A stretch of 64,000 nt of DNA from Cladosporium sp. IMV 00045 (taxonomy: Eukaryota; Ascomycota; Dothideomycetes; Cladosporiales; Cladosporiaceae): NCBI GenBank assembly GCA_001931905.2, contig MSJI02000185.1, forward strand, positions 1 to 64,000, written 5' to 3'. Each line of letters opens with the position of its first letter. The first letter of the stretch is position 1. Below are positions 51,800 to 62,586 of this stretch, one piece after another. The position numbers were made by a program, and so were the translations under genes. Under the pieces are notes generated by a model. The model saw only the letters and a program-made list of their open reading frames with translations, ran no database searches and had not been told where the DNA came from.

Positions 51800-52581
51800 A
51801 TGGTTTCCGCGGAGAAAGCGTCAACGTCCCCTGCCGTTCCTGCCTGCCCTACCCCACTGGATGCTATGAATGAGGACCTATGCCTACTTGCAGAGAAGAG
51901 TCAAGCGATGATTCCCGGGGCCTGCATCTGTACTCTTGACGACGCCGTCACGAATGAAGCGTATGCAGTCTTCAGAGCAGATACTCCAAGCGACAGTTCT
52001 CACGCATATATCTTAGCCGACATCTTGCGGGGGTGCTATCAGGTCAAGTTGTATCACCGATATCGCCTTTCGCTAGCATACAACATCGCGCATGCATTTT
52101 TCAAGCTCTGCGCCACTCCTTGGACGAGAAAGGCCTTTCGACAACAATCTACCTGCCTGTGTCGCCAGATGGTCAGACAATACTGCACGGCAAGGCTTTT
52201 ATCATGTCGCATTTCCACCAAGGCCAGGTATCTCAGCCGCACAACGACGTATTCGGTCTGCTTGGAATCCTTCTACTTGAGCTTTGTTTCAATGAGCCGC
52301 TGGAACGACACCCTTCCTGGCAGAAATATCAGAAGATACCGGATGCGGTGTCCGATCTCGACATTCGTCGGACCGTGGCGATGGCATGGGCGAAAGACGT
52401 GAAAGGTGAATGGTCGAGTGAAGGCTCACAGGCGATCAATTGGTGCCTACAGTCCGATTTATCGCAGAATGACAGCTGGCGTGAAGCTTTCGCTTGTAAT
52501 GTCTTGCGACCGTTGAAGAGCCTGTGTATCAAAGCGGGTCTGGGAGTTGATGGCCGGTCAGATATGTTCCATTATCAATGA
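51800..52581 (+). pseudogene. DUF7580-type protein, truncated and frameshifted
   Basis: From ATG 51800 one frame reads NEDLCLLAEKSQ, then LYHRYRLSLAYNIAHAFFKL and CATPW, the core of DUF7580 proteins. At about 52121-52126 the match moves to another frame (EKGLSTTIYLPVS, then DVFGLLGILLLELCFNEPLE and SWREAFACNVLRPLKSL) and runs to a stop at 52581. There is no intron that could bridge the two frames at that point. The N-terminal half expected in this family is also missing. It is probably a decayed gene; a single-base sequencing error would explain the frameshift but not the short N-terminus. Starts head-to-head with the C2H2 gene. Confidence 0.65.
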
Positions 52582-53423
52582 TGTTGGGCCACACCTCATG
52601 TATCTTATAGCTCAAGAGCAGGCCAACCATACCTTAGTCTTGACTATTTCAAAGTTTTATAATCGCGCATTGAGCAAATGATGAGTAGCGCAACCAGAAG
52701 CTAAGGTACACTATTCAATTACACGGTCGCTCCAGAAGTTGCTCAGAGTTGTTGGTCTTCTCTGCAGCCTGGCGTTCCGTATGTTCCCACTCGCATGTAA
52801 GCTGGTTGCTGTGGGTGGCGGATGAGACTCATGCTGGTGAGCTGTAGTATGGACCTTTGGTCAGTACAAGGTTATCCCCAAGATATACGATCGATAGAGA
52901 AGTTCCTCGGGGGAGGTAGTAGAACAGAGCTTCACCGGTGAGCTGAGGGCGAGACAGGATGCAAGGCTGTGAGGGTTTATACATGGCATGCAGGAGTGTT
53001 TCGGCCAGCAGACCACGATCTGGGACCAAAACAAGCTCGTGATGTGGTGTTCGATGTCAGCCTTCTCCCCAAAGCTGTGTCACGCCATGTCACGTCTTGC
53101 TTTGGACCAACGCACCTTGGCAGCAAGCAGGCGTGCGACTTCATGAATCTCAGGCGGCTGTTAGCATAAAACGAATTGTTTGTGGTGATGAACAAAAGAT
53201 CTTATTGATCATCTTACGCATGGACTCATATAACCACTCACAGCAATGAGAGTAGGGATATGTAGACCGAAACCAGTTCGCCCTGTCTCATGGTAGTATT
53301 CATGAACAAAAGGAAGTCTCATTATCGTTAAATTAAATACATACACATTGACGTATGCAAACAAGTGGACCGCATATCCATTTTCCATATTGCGCCAAAA
53401 TGTGCTTCAAAAATGCAATGAAT
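52582..53423. other. Gene-free stretch with an imperfect inverted repeat
   Basis: No gene recognised. Two arms of about 27 bases (roughly 53023-53050 and 53081-53108; one begins GGACCAAAACAAG, the other read in reverse GGTCCAAAGCAAG) form an imperfect inverted repeat with several C/T and G/A differences. Confidence 0.4.
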
Positions 53424-55074
53424 TTACCATCGGACCGGAATTGGCGCGTTCACCGTCCATCTAGTGTCGGTGCCCCTTCGCCATAACCATGTGATCTCAT
53501 CACCGCTTCTTTGATAGAACAGCCAAACATCCTCACCAAGGTTCAAAGCAGACAGGTGGGTGCCCGAAACCCCCGACAGCTCTTGCGAGGGTGAAATGTC
53601 ATCGCTTCTCGCGCGGGTATTTTCGCCGTCCCATATAATCCCTTCCACTCGTATGCGGTTGCTGGAGATCGATTGGTAGGTGGCGTATTGCTGAGTGAAA
53701 GAGACAGACGATCTGGGATCGACGTTGAAAATTGTATATGATGCTGAATAAACCTGGTCAATGTTGGTCGTCCGAGAAGCAACGTATCTGCGAACTTACT
53801 TTCCTGCCAATTTGACAGATCCTCTCCGGCTGTTCTTTGGTAAAAGAACTTGAGTTCGTTGCGTGTGTTGACCATACCGACATACGTGTTGAAACCTGCG
53901 CCTGTGTGAAAGCCAACGCCTGCGGCGCCGTTGTAGCCCTGCCAGCTCGGTTGCCGAACCCATTCATCTCTTTCAGCAAACCAAAGGTACTCCTCAAATG
54001 TCTCGTTGTCAGATGCGTACCAGAGCCTGATCGGAATGCTGGCGTTGATTGAACTCCAGCAGGCTGTTAATCCAACTAGATCTCCGTCCCATGCAGTCAG
54101 GTTGGCTCTTGAGATTGACCCATCAGTCCAACCTTCAGAATCAGATCGGTTGCTGCTGGAGCGCTGTCGTATAACGTTATTGGTGTCGAGCTCTAGTAGC
54201 ATTGTTAGTTGAATGCATGAATACGTATCATTGTTCTTGCGGCAAGTAAGCGCAACCCAAACTCACAAAATACATGCCAGGCATTAGTCCCGTTGATTGT
54301 GTATTGCACGCCGGTAATGGGCGTGCTGTTCTTAGCATCTGAAGCAACCACCAGCAGGTCTTCCGGGCCCTCCTTCCATAAACTTTCGGCATTCGAAGTG
54401 TCGCGCATCCATCTGATATCTCCAGAGTAATGCTGATAATACACCACATGGCTGTGTTCGTTGGCTGTCGGTATATCCTCCCAATTCTGGCTGAAATTCT
54501 GCCATAGGTGAACGATTCCCGAGCCATTCCAGGCACCAGACGTCGAATAGTACGCTGGATCAATACTGCCGCCAATTTGATCCATCTCAGTCAAGCCCGG
54601 CGTAGCAGAAGGCGCCGTTTCGGATGAGGTAGTCGGATCTGAGGTCGGCGACGAGGACGCCTCATCGGATTGGCGGGAAGACAGACCAACCCCTAAGCCC
54701 ACTGCAAGTGCTACTACGACCAACGCGATGATTACCAAAGTCCAAAATGATGCTTTCCTGATTCCGCATATCCGGCGGTTTTTAGGTGATTGTTGCGAGA
54801 TTTCTCTGGCAGGTTCTGACGATATCGTTGAATCCAATGCCCCGGTGTGAAATTGCACTGCCTCCATTTTCGCCTGATTAAAGGCTATCTTATCGCCATG
54901 GTCGACATTGTTGACGGAGTGCTTGTCGTTCTCATTGGCAGATGCTACCTCAAGACCGGGCTGGGCGAAGGGGTCGACCGATGCAGAAGACCGAAACTGT
55001 GGTTGCTCCAAAGGAAGGCTCTGGGAGTTGTTGCTTTGACTCGACGTAGCACCCTCTCGAGGAAGGTCAGCCAT
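53424..55074 (-). CDS. Type II membrane protein with lectin-like beta-propeller
   Basis: Proposed exons 54274-55074, 53800-54190 and 53424-53743 give 503 residues. The first 110 residues are hydrophilic; one transmembrane helix follows (FWTLVIIALVVVALAVGLGV) and then a Ser/Thr stalk. The outer part has repeated Trp/Tyr blades (VYYQHYSGDIRWMRD, LKFFYQRTAGEDLSNW, VWLFYQRSGDEITWLWRR) like fungal fucose-specific lectins. It would display a sugar-binding propeller outside the membrane; binding is inferred. The first join is uncertain: the best donor (54266) with the first acceptor would create a TAG, so a weaker donor (54273) with acceptor 54191 was used. The second join is clean. Confidence 0.68.
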
Positions 55075-56908
55075 AGTGGATAACAGCTGAGAACTGGGGC
55101 TCTGGGTAACGGGCGCACGATAGTTGTGCCGGGAAAGAGCCCGACATCAGGTTTTGAAGCAGTGGAGAGGCTTCGAGCACGACTCGTCCAGATTGAGAGC
55201 CTGACTATCAGTTATAGATCCAGCGCACTGCCCAGCTGCTCCCCTCTGCGCAGATCGCCAGCATTCAAGCCGGAACAATCCTTTCAGCTGAAGCTGAAGA
55301 TTGATTGACCGGTGAAACAGACGCTAGGGCAATTCTTTTGTTGGCTGAAGCCCTGGCTTGGTGCCGTGCCTGCATACATGAATAAATGAATCGGAGGTGC
55401 CCATCTACGCTTCTAGTGAATTTAAACTGTTAAATCTGCGGCTAAGCCTTTACTTTTACTTAACGATGTCTTGAAAGACTGTTTTCGGAGACCTCAGATC
55501 AATGAGAAGTGCTGTATATCGTTGCATTGGACCGATTTCTCGTCGTCGGAAGCATGTGCTTCTCCACCACCCGGAGAGTAGATGAGTGACACCAACCGCA
55601 GATCTTGCCGCAAGATGTAGGTTGAGGCTAAGTGCGGAGATACGTGGCATAACCCTAGCCGCGAGCGATATGTGGCTTGCATGATGGCTTCTGGCGAAAC
55701 GGGTCATCTGGTCCAGAGGGTAAAGTTGCATTGCTCAAGCAGAGCCCGTGAATTTACCCTATTCACGAACTAACAACCACATGTCTTTTGTCGATCTTCA
55801 TGGCAGCTTGCTGTCGGGGACGAATTGACAAAATTCCAAGTTGTGTAGGAACAAACCTATTATCTAGGAATGCATTGCTGCCGTGTATTGACGTCACAGT
55901 TAGTCCCTGAAACGGTGAGCGAAGGATTTGGTCGGCGTGTCCAATCGACTTATTGCGAGGAGTCTTCATCTTCACGTGTGATTCTTTTCGCACAATTGCC
56001 GAGATTCTTCCATATACTGTGGCCGGCATGTAGCCTGCGAGAAGTTTGTTGTAATCATTTTTGGGAGTTCACCATCAGCATCTGACTCGACGATGTGTTA
56101 CTCTGCCACGCCGTGCTTCCCCAACAGGCTATACTGACAAGTAGGAGCACGACACCCCGGATGTTATTTGACGCAGTCGACTATTCAGTGTAAGAAATCC
56201 ACGGAGCGTTGGTATTGAGCAAGGGTCCCATCAAGCAAATCCCGCACATCATCCTGTCATCAACCAACGTCGTGCGAGGTTGTAGCTTCGAGCAAGGCAC
56301 AGACGAATGAACAGCCCGGGGCGCATAAGGTATGAATCGCCTCGTTGTTGAGTGCGGTCGATGAACAAAGCCTGGCCGGATGCCCCTTTGGATAGCTGCT
56401 TCCATTCGTCAAACCATGGGAATCAAGACTAAGGCTCAATATGCGTACCCTGAGGCACATCCGCCGCAGCACGAGCGGTGGGGCCTGCATATGAGGCCTC
56501 TCAGCCGTTTCCGTACGGCGTATCTAGAGGGATCTCTGCTTGCTGAAGTAGCTTCATCGATCGACAACCATTTTCCGTCCATAGCGAGCTCATAGGCCTT
56601 ATTCGAAAGGCATCGGATCAAAGTGTCAGTGTTCTCATTGTCTAATACTTGGTCGTCTCCCATACCGTAAAATCGGCAGCTTATGGTCTGAGTAAATAGT
56701 TGATTGGTTGATCGTACTCGGAGAAATTATACATAGCTGAGCGTTTGTATCGTCCGGCTTGAAGCTCAAACATCACCTGATGTCTTGACTGCATTCAACC
56801 TCACTTGCATCTTTGCAAGAGAGCCATGAATAGACTGAGAGAATGTCAACAGTTTGGTGACTACTTGAAATGCTTTAGTCAATTTTCCTTCAACACCTCC
56901 GGTCTTTG
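55075..56908. other. Gene-free region
   Basis: About 1.8 kb. Several short open frames, none protein-like. The first part should hold the promoter of the lectin-like gene starting at 55074. Confidence 0.5.
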
Positions 56909-57585
56909 CTACCGAACATCAACCGTTGCTACCACGACCTTGACTCGCAAGGTCTCGTAGAGCCCATACTCCGTTTCAGATCTGAAATAGATCTCATCCA
57001 GCTGAACGTCTACCTCGACTGGCGATACTACAGGCTGCGGTATTTGTGCAGGATCTGTGGCGGCCTTGGAAGGTTTTCGTCCGAACCACGAAGTCTTCTT
57101 CGGTGGAGGCAGTGGGGAAGGTTCTGGTTGTTCTTGTCTTTGGGGCGCTGGAAGGTCATCGGCCACTGCTCGGTGCAGTTGCATTCTCAACTCCGACAGA
57201 GCTTCTCCTTGTGACCAGAATTGCATACTGTTCTGTTGACCTTCGAATTGGGTCATAGCCGGTGCTTCGCCGTCTGGGAAGCCGACGGGCTCGCCTTTTC
57301 GACAAGCAACTTCCGTGAATTAGTCTTTGCCGCAGAGCTTTTGACAGATCGCAACGTACCTTGATCTGATGGTATTAGCACCAGTGTGGTCTTCGACAGT
57401 CCTCGTAGGGCTCTTTCTTTAATGTGCTCCACAATCTGTGATACGATCGAAGCAACATGCTGACTTCTGGACAAGCCAACCTGCTCTCTGATACTCCATG
57501 GGAGAGTCGTTTTGCGATCGCTTTTTCGATCTGCCGACGTGCTGACTCCTGATGTGCTCTCCTCGTATGAAGGTGGTTCTGCCAT
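56909..57585 (-). CDS. Conserved fungal orphan protein
   Basis: Exons 57360-57585 and 56909-57294, joined across a 65-bp intron (GTACGT...AAAAG), give 203 residues. It starts MAEPPSYEES, a PxYEE-type motif, continues with a helical block (IVSQIVEHIKERALRGLSKT, then TLVLIPSD), GEPVGFPDGE across the join and LHGEEN-like FEGQQNSMQFWSQGEALSEL. A Pro-rich stretch with WFGRK precedes a C-terminal block ending YGLYETLRVKVVVATVDVR. I recall this layout from other dothideomycete genomes but know no function. The start gives the PSYEE motif at the N-terminus, as expected. Confidence 0.7.
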
Positions 57586-58577
57586 TATGATGTGTTGTTC
57601 TGGGGTTGTCAACAGCGGCCTCGACAAGTAGGTTCTGTTGTTGAGCAGTGCATAGCCAACATGGCCGGTGAATGAAGGCCACAGGGTATCAATGAAATGC
57701 CTCGGAGATCCTGACACTCAGCACTAGGCATGACACACCAACAAGAGCACAGTCTTAGAAGGTCCGGCATCATGGCATGGCTAACAAGTCACCAGATCAA
57801 GTTCGAGTCGCTTACAGCGCGCGAAGGATGACCTAAACTCGCGCTAAAGTTCCAGCTCTGAAGTCATTGCTGGCACTAAATCGCATGCGCCTCAATACCA
57901 AGCTGCCTCAGCCCTATGAGAGAAGGCACAAAGAACATTCTCCCCACACGCAAAGCCGTCCAACCATTACCCCTTGCCGATACCCGTGGAAGGCTATGCC
58001 GAGATCCATAGCTATACCATCACAACCTAAGGACTTCAGGCACTGCCACTGTCACTGCGCCAACTGCATGCCTTGCTTCCCCGATAAGCAGTACTGCGGC
58101 CTTGCGCACAGGTCGTCGGCGCGATGCAGCAGATACGGCTCCGATGTACGACCGACAAGAAGGCCAAGTGAAGAGGTTCAAGCGGCAGTAGGAATGCCTC
58201 GTGACCTGTCATGTTGGCCCTTTGGCCTATGTTAGTGAAGAAGCGTAAGGAGGCTTGTGAACTGCGCCTGTATGCGTGACTCTGAGTCGGCATTCCATTG
58301 GCGGACTGCGGTTTTCGTGAAGTGACTGTTGATCGACATTCGCAGGTATATATAACTCCTTGTAGATCCACATTTGTATGGTTCCATCAACAACAGAGTC
58401 TCACCAACAAAGTCCTCCTTTCTCGTTTCCATGCGAATACCCAACACTCACTCATCAATAACACCTTAGAGCAACCAGCGGCCTGCAACTATATTGACAG
58501 CAACACATTAATAACAACCCACTGGTAGCAACCCATCAACAACAACCCACCACCACTCAAACACAAGACAAGTCAAG
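57586..58577. promoter_or_regulatory. Divergent promoter, orphan and flotillin
   Basis: About 990 bp. A strong TATA box (TATATATAA, 58347-58355) lies 223 bp before the flotillin ATG. It is followed by a leader rich in CAA/ACC (58480-58577), as in abundant fungal mRNAs. Confidence 0.55.
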
Positions 58578-60198
58578 ATGTGGTATCACGTCTCAGAGCC
58601 CAACTCGTACCTCGCCGTCACCGGCGTAGGGGTCGAGAGCGTCAAGATCACGAAGAAAGCCTTCATCCTTCCCTTCCAGAAAGTGACCAAAATCTCCATC
58701 ACGCCTTTCGACTTCTCCATGGCATTACAAGCCATGACGAGCGAAAAGTTGCAGTTCTCTCGTAAGTTAATCCTCGTGCCTCTTCCACTCTAGCACATTG
58801 ATCTGACAGCATCAATTTAGTGCCTGCGGTCTTCACCATCGGTCCGCACGACGACATCGCCTCGCTGGAGAAATACGCCGTGCTCCTCACGGGCGACTCC
58901 GACGGTCAAGTCAGCGACAGACGCGGCAGCATCATCGCAACCGGACGGAACCACGTCCAAGACATCGTCAAAGGCATCATCGAAGGTGAAACCCGCTCGA
59001 TCGTCTCCAACATGACCATGGAAGAGCTGTTCAACAACCGCCGCCTCTTCAAGGCACAGGTGAGTACTTCATCTCGCATCGATCATATAGCAACGACCAA
59101 CACTAACACCACGCCCAGGTCATCGAATGCGTGCAAAAAGAACTCGACCAATTCGGTCTCCGAATCTACAACGCCAACGTCAAAGAACTGCAAGACATGG
59201 GCGAATCGAAATACTTCGAATCCCTCGCGCGCAAAGCTCACGAAGGCGCCCAAAGCCAAGCGCAAGTCGACGTGGCTAACGCCCGCATGATCGGTCGCGT
59301 CGGCGAGGCCGAAAAAGAAGGCGAAGCGAAGCAGAAGATCGCCAAAATCAACGCACACACCGCCGTGCTGGAGACGGAGCGCAAGGTGGAGAAAGCGAAC
59401 GCGGACCAGAAACTCAAGACTCGCGAGATCGAGATCGCGCGCGAGTTGAACCTCGAGCAGATCGCTGCGGAGCGCGCGGCGCAGCACAAAGATGCCGAGT
59501 TGCAGAGGGGGGTGGAGCAGAAGCGCGCGGCGATGGAGTTGGAGCGGTTGCGTGCTACGACGGTCACGCAGGCGCAGATTGCGCGTGAGTCGGCGCAGCA
59601 GAAAGCGGATGGGGATTACTACAGCGAGTCGAAGCAGGCGGCCGCGTACCTGATCAACCAGCAAGCGGAAGCGGACGCGATCGCCTACCGAGCTGAGAAA
59701 GAGGCCGAAGCGTCGGCGACGAAGAAGACGACCGAGGCAGAAGCTGATCTGATCGCGAAGCAGAAAGAAGCCGAAGGCATGGTGGCCATGGCAAGAGGGT
59801 ACGGCGAGCTGGCGAAGGTGATGGGCGGGCCTCAAGGCCTCATGCAGTACCTGATGCTGCAGAGCGGGACGTACGAGAAGCTCGCGCTGGCGAACGCGCA
59901 GGCGATCAATGGGCTGCAGCCGAAGATCAACGTGTGGAACACTGGCGCGTCTGGTGAGGGAGGAGCGGCGGCGGATGCGACTGCGCCGATTCGCAATCTC
60001 TTCCAGACGCTGCCGCCGCTTCTGAGCACGATTCAGGATCAGACGGGGATGCAGCCGCCGGCCTGGGTGGCGAGGATGCCGGAGCAGGAGCCGGAAATGA
60101 GTGTGCAGGAGAAGGTCAGGGCGAAGCAGGAGGCGCTCATGAACGGAAACGGGCACGGTGAGGGTCGCAAGGCTGAAGTGAGTGGTGGCGAGAAATAG
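58578..60198 (+). CDS. floA: Flotillin (reggie) membrane-domain scaffold
   Basis: Exons 58578-58761, 58821-59059 and 59119-60198, with two 59-bp introns, give 500 residues. The SPFH domain occupies about residues 1-195 (MWYHVSEPNSYLAVTGVGVE; VFTIGPHDD; GETRSIVSNMTMEELFNNRR). A long Ala/Glu coiled coil follows with repeated EA/AE pairs (EAEKEGEAKQKIAKINAH), which drives oligomerisation. The C-terminal part includes GYGELAKVMGGPQGLMQYLM. Fungal flotillins mark sterol-rich plasma membrane patches in growing hyphae. They have no transmembrane helix and attach by the N-terminal domain. High GC codon use opens a long meaningless frame on the other strand. Confidence 0.95.
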
Positions 60199-60724
60199 AG
60201 GGTTGGTTGTTTCTTTTGTCTTTGTTTTCGATTTGAGATCTTTGGATTTGTGCTCTAGTTGGACTTGGTGCGGGTGTTTGGGTTTTACTCTAATTAGCTG
60301 ATTTGATACCCAATGCAATGCGTTCTAATGAGTCTCTTCTTGTATTGACAAGTCAAATCCTGGCCCTGGCCTTCGGGAGGTAGAAGCAGCCTGTAAGTCT
60401 GATCAAATCTCATCGGTGGAACAAAGCCCACCCGACTGCTCTCGATGAACGAATGTCGAGCCTTTGGGCCAGCATCATTCATCGATACAGCTCGAACAAC
60501 TCGACCCAGACTGTAACTACGAGAAAGTTGAGACCAAATTGAAAAAAAATACAGTAACGATCGATCATCGATTGGGGTATATGATTAGAGCAGGTAGGTT
60601 GAAGTGAAAAACAAAATCAAAAAGCCATACCATCAACGGCGGTCTATCCATGCGCATACACCAGTAACTTCTGTACAACCGCATCGCCATCATCATGATT
60701 AAAGGACATTCCTCGATGAGACCC
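60199..60724. other. Gap between convergent genes
   Basis: 3' ends of flotillin (+) and PHO89 (-). Nothing else recognised. Confidence 0.5.
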
Positions 60725-62586
60725 TTAAGAGAAGTGAGGAGCATTGAGGATCAGACCCATGAGGACACCGCCAATGGTACCAGCAATGGGGATGGTCATG
60801 ATCCAGGCGAGACCTAGAAGCCCAACACGCTGCCAGTTAACGGCCTTGTAAGTGCCGTTGCAGAGGCCGACGCCGATGGTGGCACCGGTGATGCACATCG
60901 AGGTTGAGACAGGGAGAGAGAACTGCGAAAACACCAAGACGGTGATGGCAGCGCCCATCTCCATGCTGGAGCCGCGGGAAGGCGAGTGGTAGGTGATCTT
61001 GTTGCCCATGACTATTGGAATTGTTAGCGAGGTTCACAGATTGCGAGAACGAAGACGTGTAACGACTTACCCTTCATGATGTTATAGCCGTAGGTAATAA
61101 GACCGAGAGAAATCATCAAGGCAAGAACAGCGAGTTGCCACACAGGCACAGGGGCCTTGGCTGCGGCGGCGTTGCCGGTCGACCAGGCAGAGTAAATAAC
61201 AGCCCAGGGACCGACGGAGTTGCCAATGTCGTTGGCACCGTGAGCGAAAGAGGCAGTGCAAGCGGTGAGGACCTGAACGAAGGAGAAGGAGTGCTCGACC
61301 TCATCAGAGTACTTCTCGGCGTGGGCGTAGACGCGCTTCATGCGAGCACCCTCAGGAGTGCCGGCGGTACCAGTCTGAGCGGCGTGAATGTCGTAGTGAA
61401 CACCGTAAAGGGCGCCGCAGACAATGTACGCGGGAATGCGCTTGAACATGATCTTCATGTTGGAGAACTCGTATATTTGACCAGCGCCCATGGGGTTGTC
61501 GCGGAGAGTGCGCAGAGCCCAGGCGAGAGGGCCCTTGCCCTTCATGAGCTTCTCGTTCAGCCTCTTCTCGGAAAGTTCGTTGAGCTCCTTGTAAGTCATG
61601 GACTTGCCAGAGATTTCCCGTTCAACCTCGTCGAAAGCCTTTTCGTTCTCAACGACCTGCTTGCTGATGGGAACATCGGTTTCGGAGGATCGAGAGTCGA
61701 AACCGTGCTCAGATTCGTCATGCTGGACGACAGCGTAGTTGGGAACAACGGCCCTCTCGCTGTTCTCAGGAGCCGGACGGCGGAAAAGGAGCGGGCCCTG
61801 GATGAACATCCACCACTTGACAGAGGCATCTCTCTTGATGATCCTGGCGTGGACAAAGGGAACGAAGAAGAGAGCGGAGAGGAGGCAGACACCTCCGCCG
61901 GTGCCCATGGTGACTGCGGCGATGTACCAGCTAGGCTTCTTGCCGAGACCGAGGTTGGGAGAGCCCTTGTAGACGATAGACAGCGTGCAAATGGTGCCGG
62001 CAACGAGGAAGAAGAAAGGAGAGGTCCAGACGGCCCAGGGAACAGGGTTCTTGCGCATGTGAACAACGAGCTTGATCAACATGAAGATGGTGGCAGCAAA
62101 ACCAGCCGAGATGGCAGGAGCCATACCAAGACCGGCGAAGATAGCACCGAGACCCTTGCCGTTGTTCCATCCCCACTGGACTTCGGATGCACCAGCGACG
62201 GCAACACCAACACCAGCAACGGCTGAGATGAGCGAATAGGTGGAGGAAACGTGGGCCGAGTGACGGGTGCACCACATCACCCAAGAAGAAGCTGCGGCAA
62301 GGGCGCAAGTGAAGGCAAGCATCTGAACACCAGCGTTGCCCTGGAAGGCATCAGTCGGAATGATGCCATTCTTGATGGTGTCGGCGGTGCGAGCTCCGAC
62401 CGTGATGGCACCCAGCAGTTCGAAGATGGTACCGAGGACCATGGCCTGTCGGTAGGTGATCGACCTGGAGGAAACACTGGTAGCCCAGGAGTTTGCAACA
62501 TCGTTGGCGCCGTTGTTGTAGGCATCCAACATGGCAAACAAAGTGCCGATGGCGAAGATGTAGTCGTACTGGCTGAGCTGCGGCAT
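60725..62586 (-). CDS. pho89: Sodium-phosphate symporter, PHO89 type
   Basis: Exons 61071-62586 and 60725-61011, with a 59-bp intron (GTAAGT...AATAG) inside the second repeat, give 600 residues. PiT-family signatures occur twice, as expected from its inverted repeat: GANDVANSWATSVSSRSITY at residues about 26-45 and SFAHGANDIGNSVGPWAVIY in the C-terminal half. About twelve membrane helices surround a large hydrophilic loop (residues about 260-380). Yeast PHO89 and Neurospora PHO-4 import phosphate with sodium at the plasma membrane and are induced by phosphate starvation. Two CACGTG sites upstream fit that control. Confidence 0.95.

Noticed and set aside
59083..60318. 411-codon minus-strand frame over flotillin
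   Set aside because: Arg/Leu/His-rich text produced by the GC-rich coiled-coil codons of flotillin; no protein features.
61135..62226. 363-codon plus-strand frame over PHO89
   Set aside because: Antisense shadow of a certain transporter gene; no recognisable domain.
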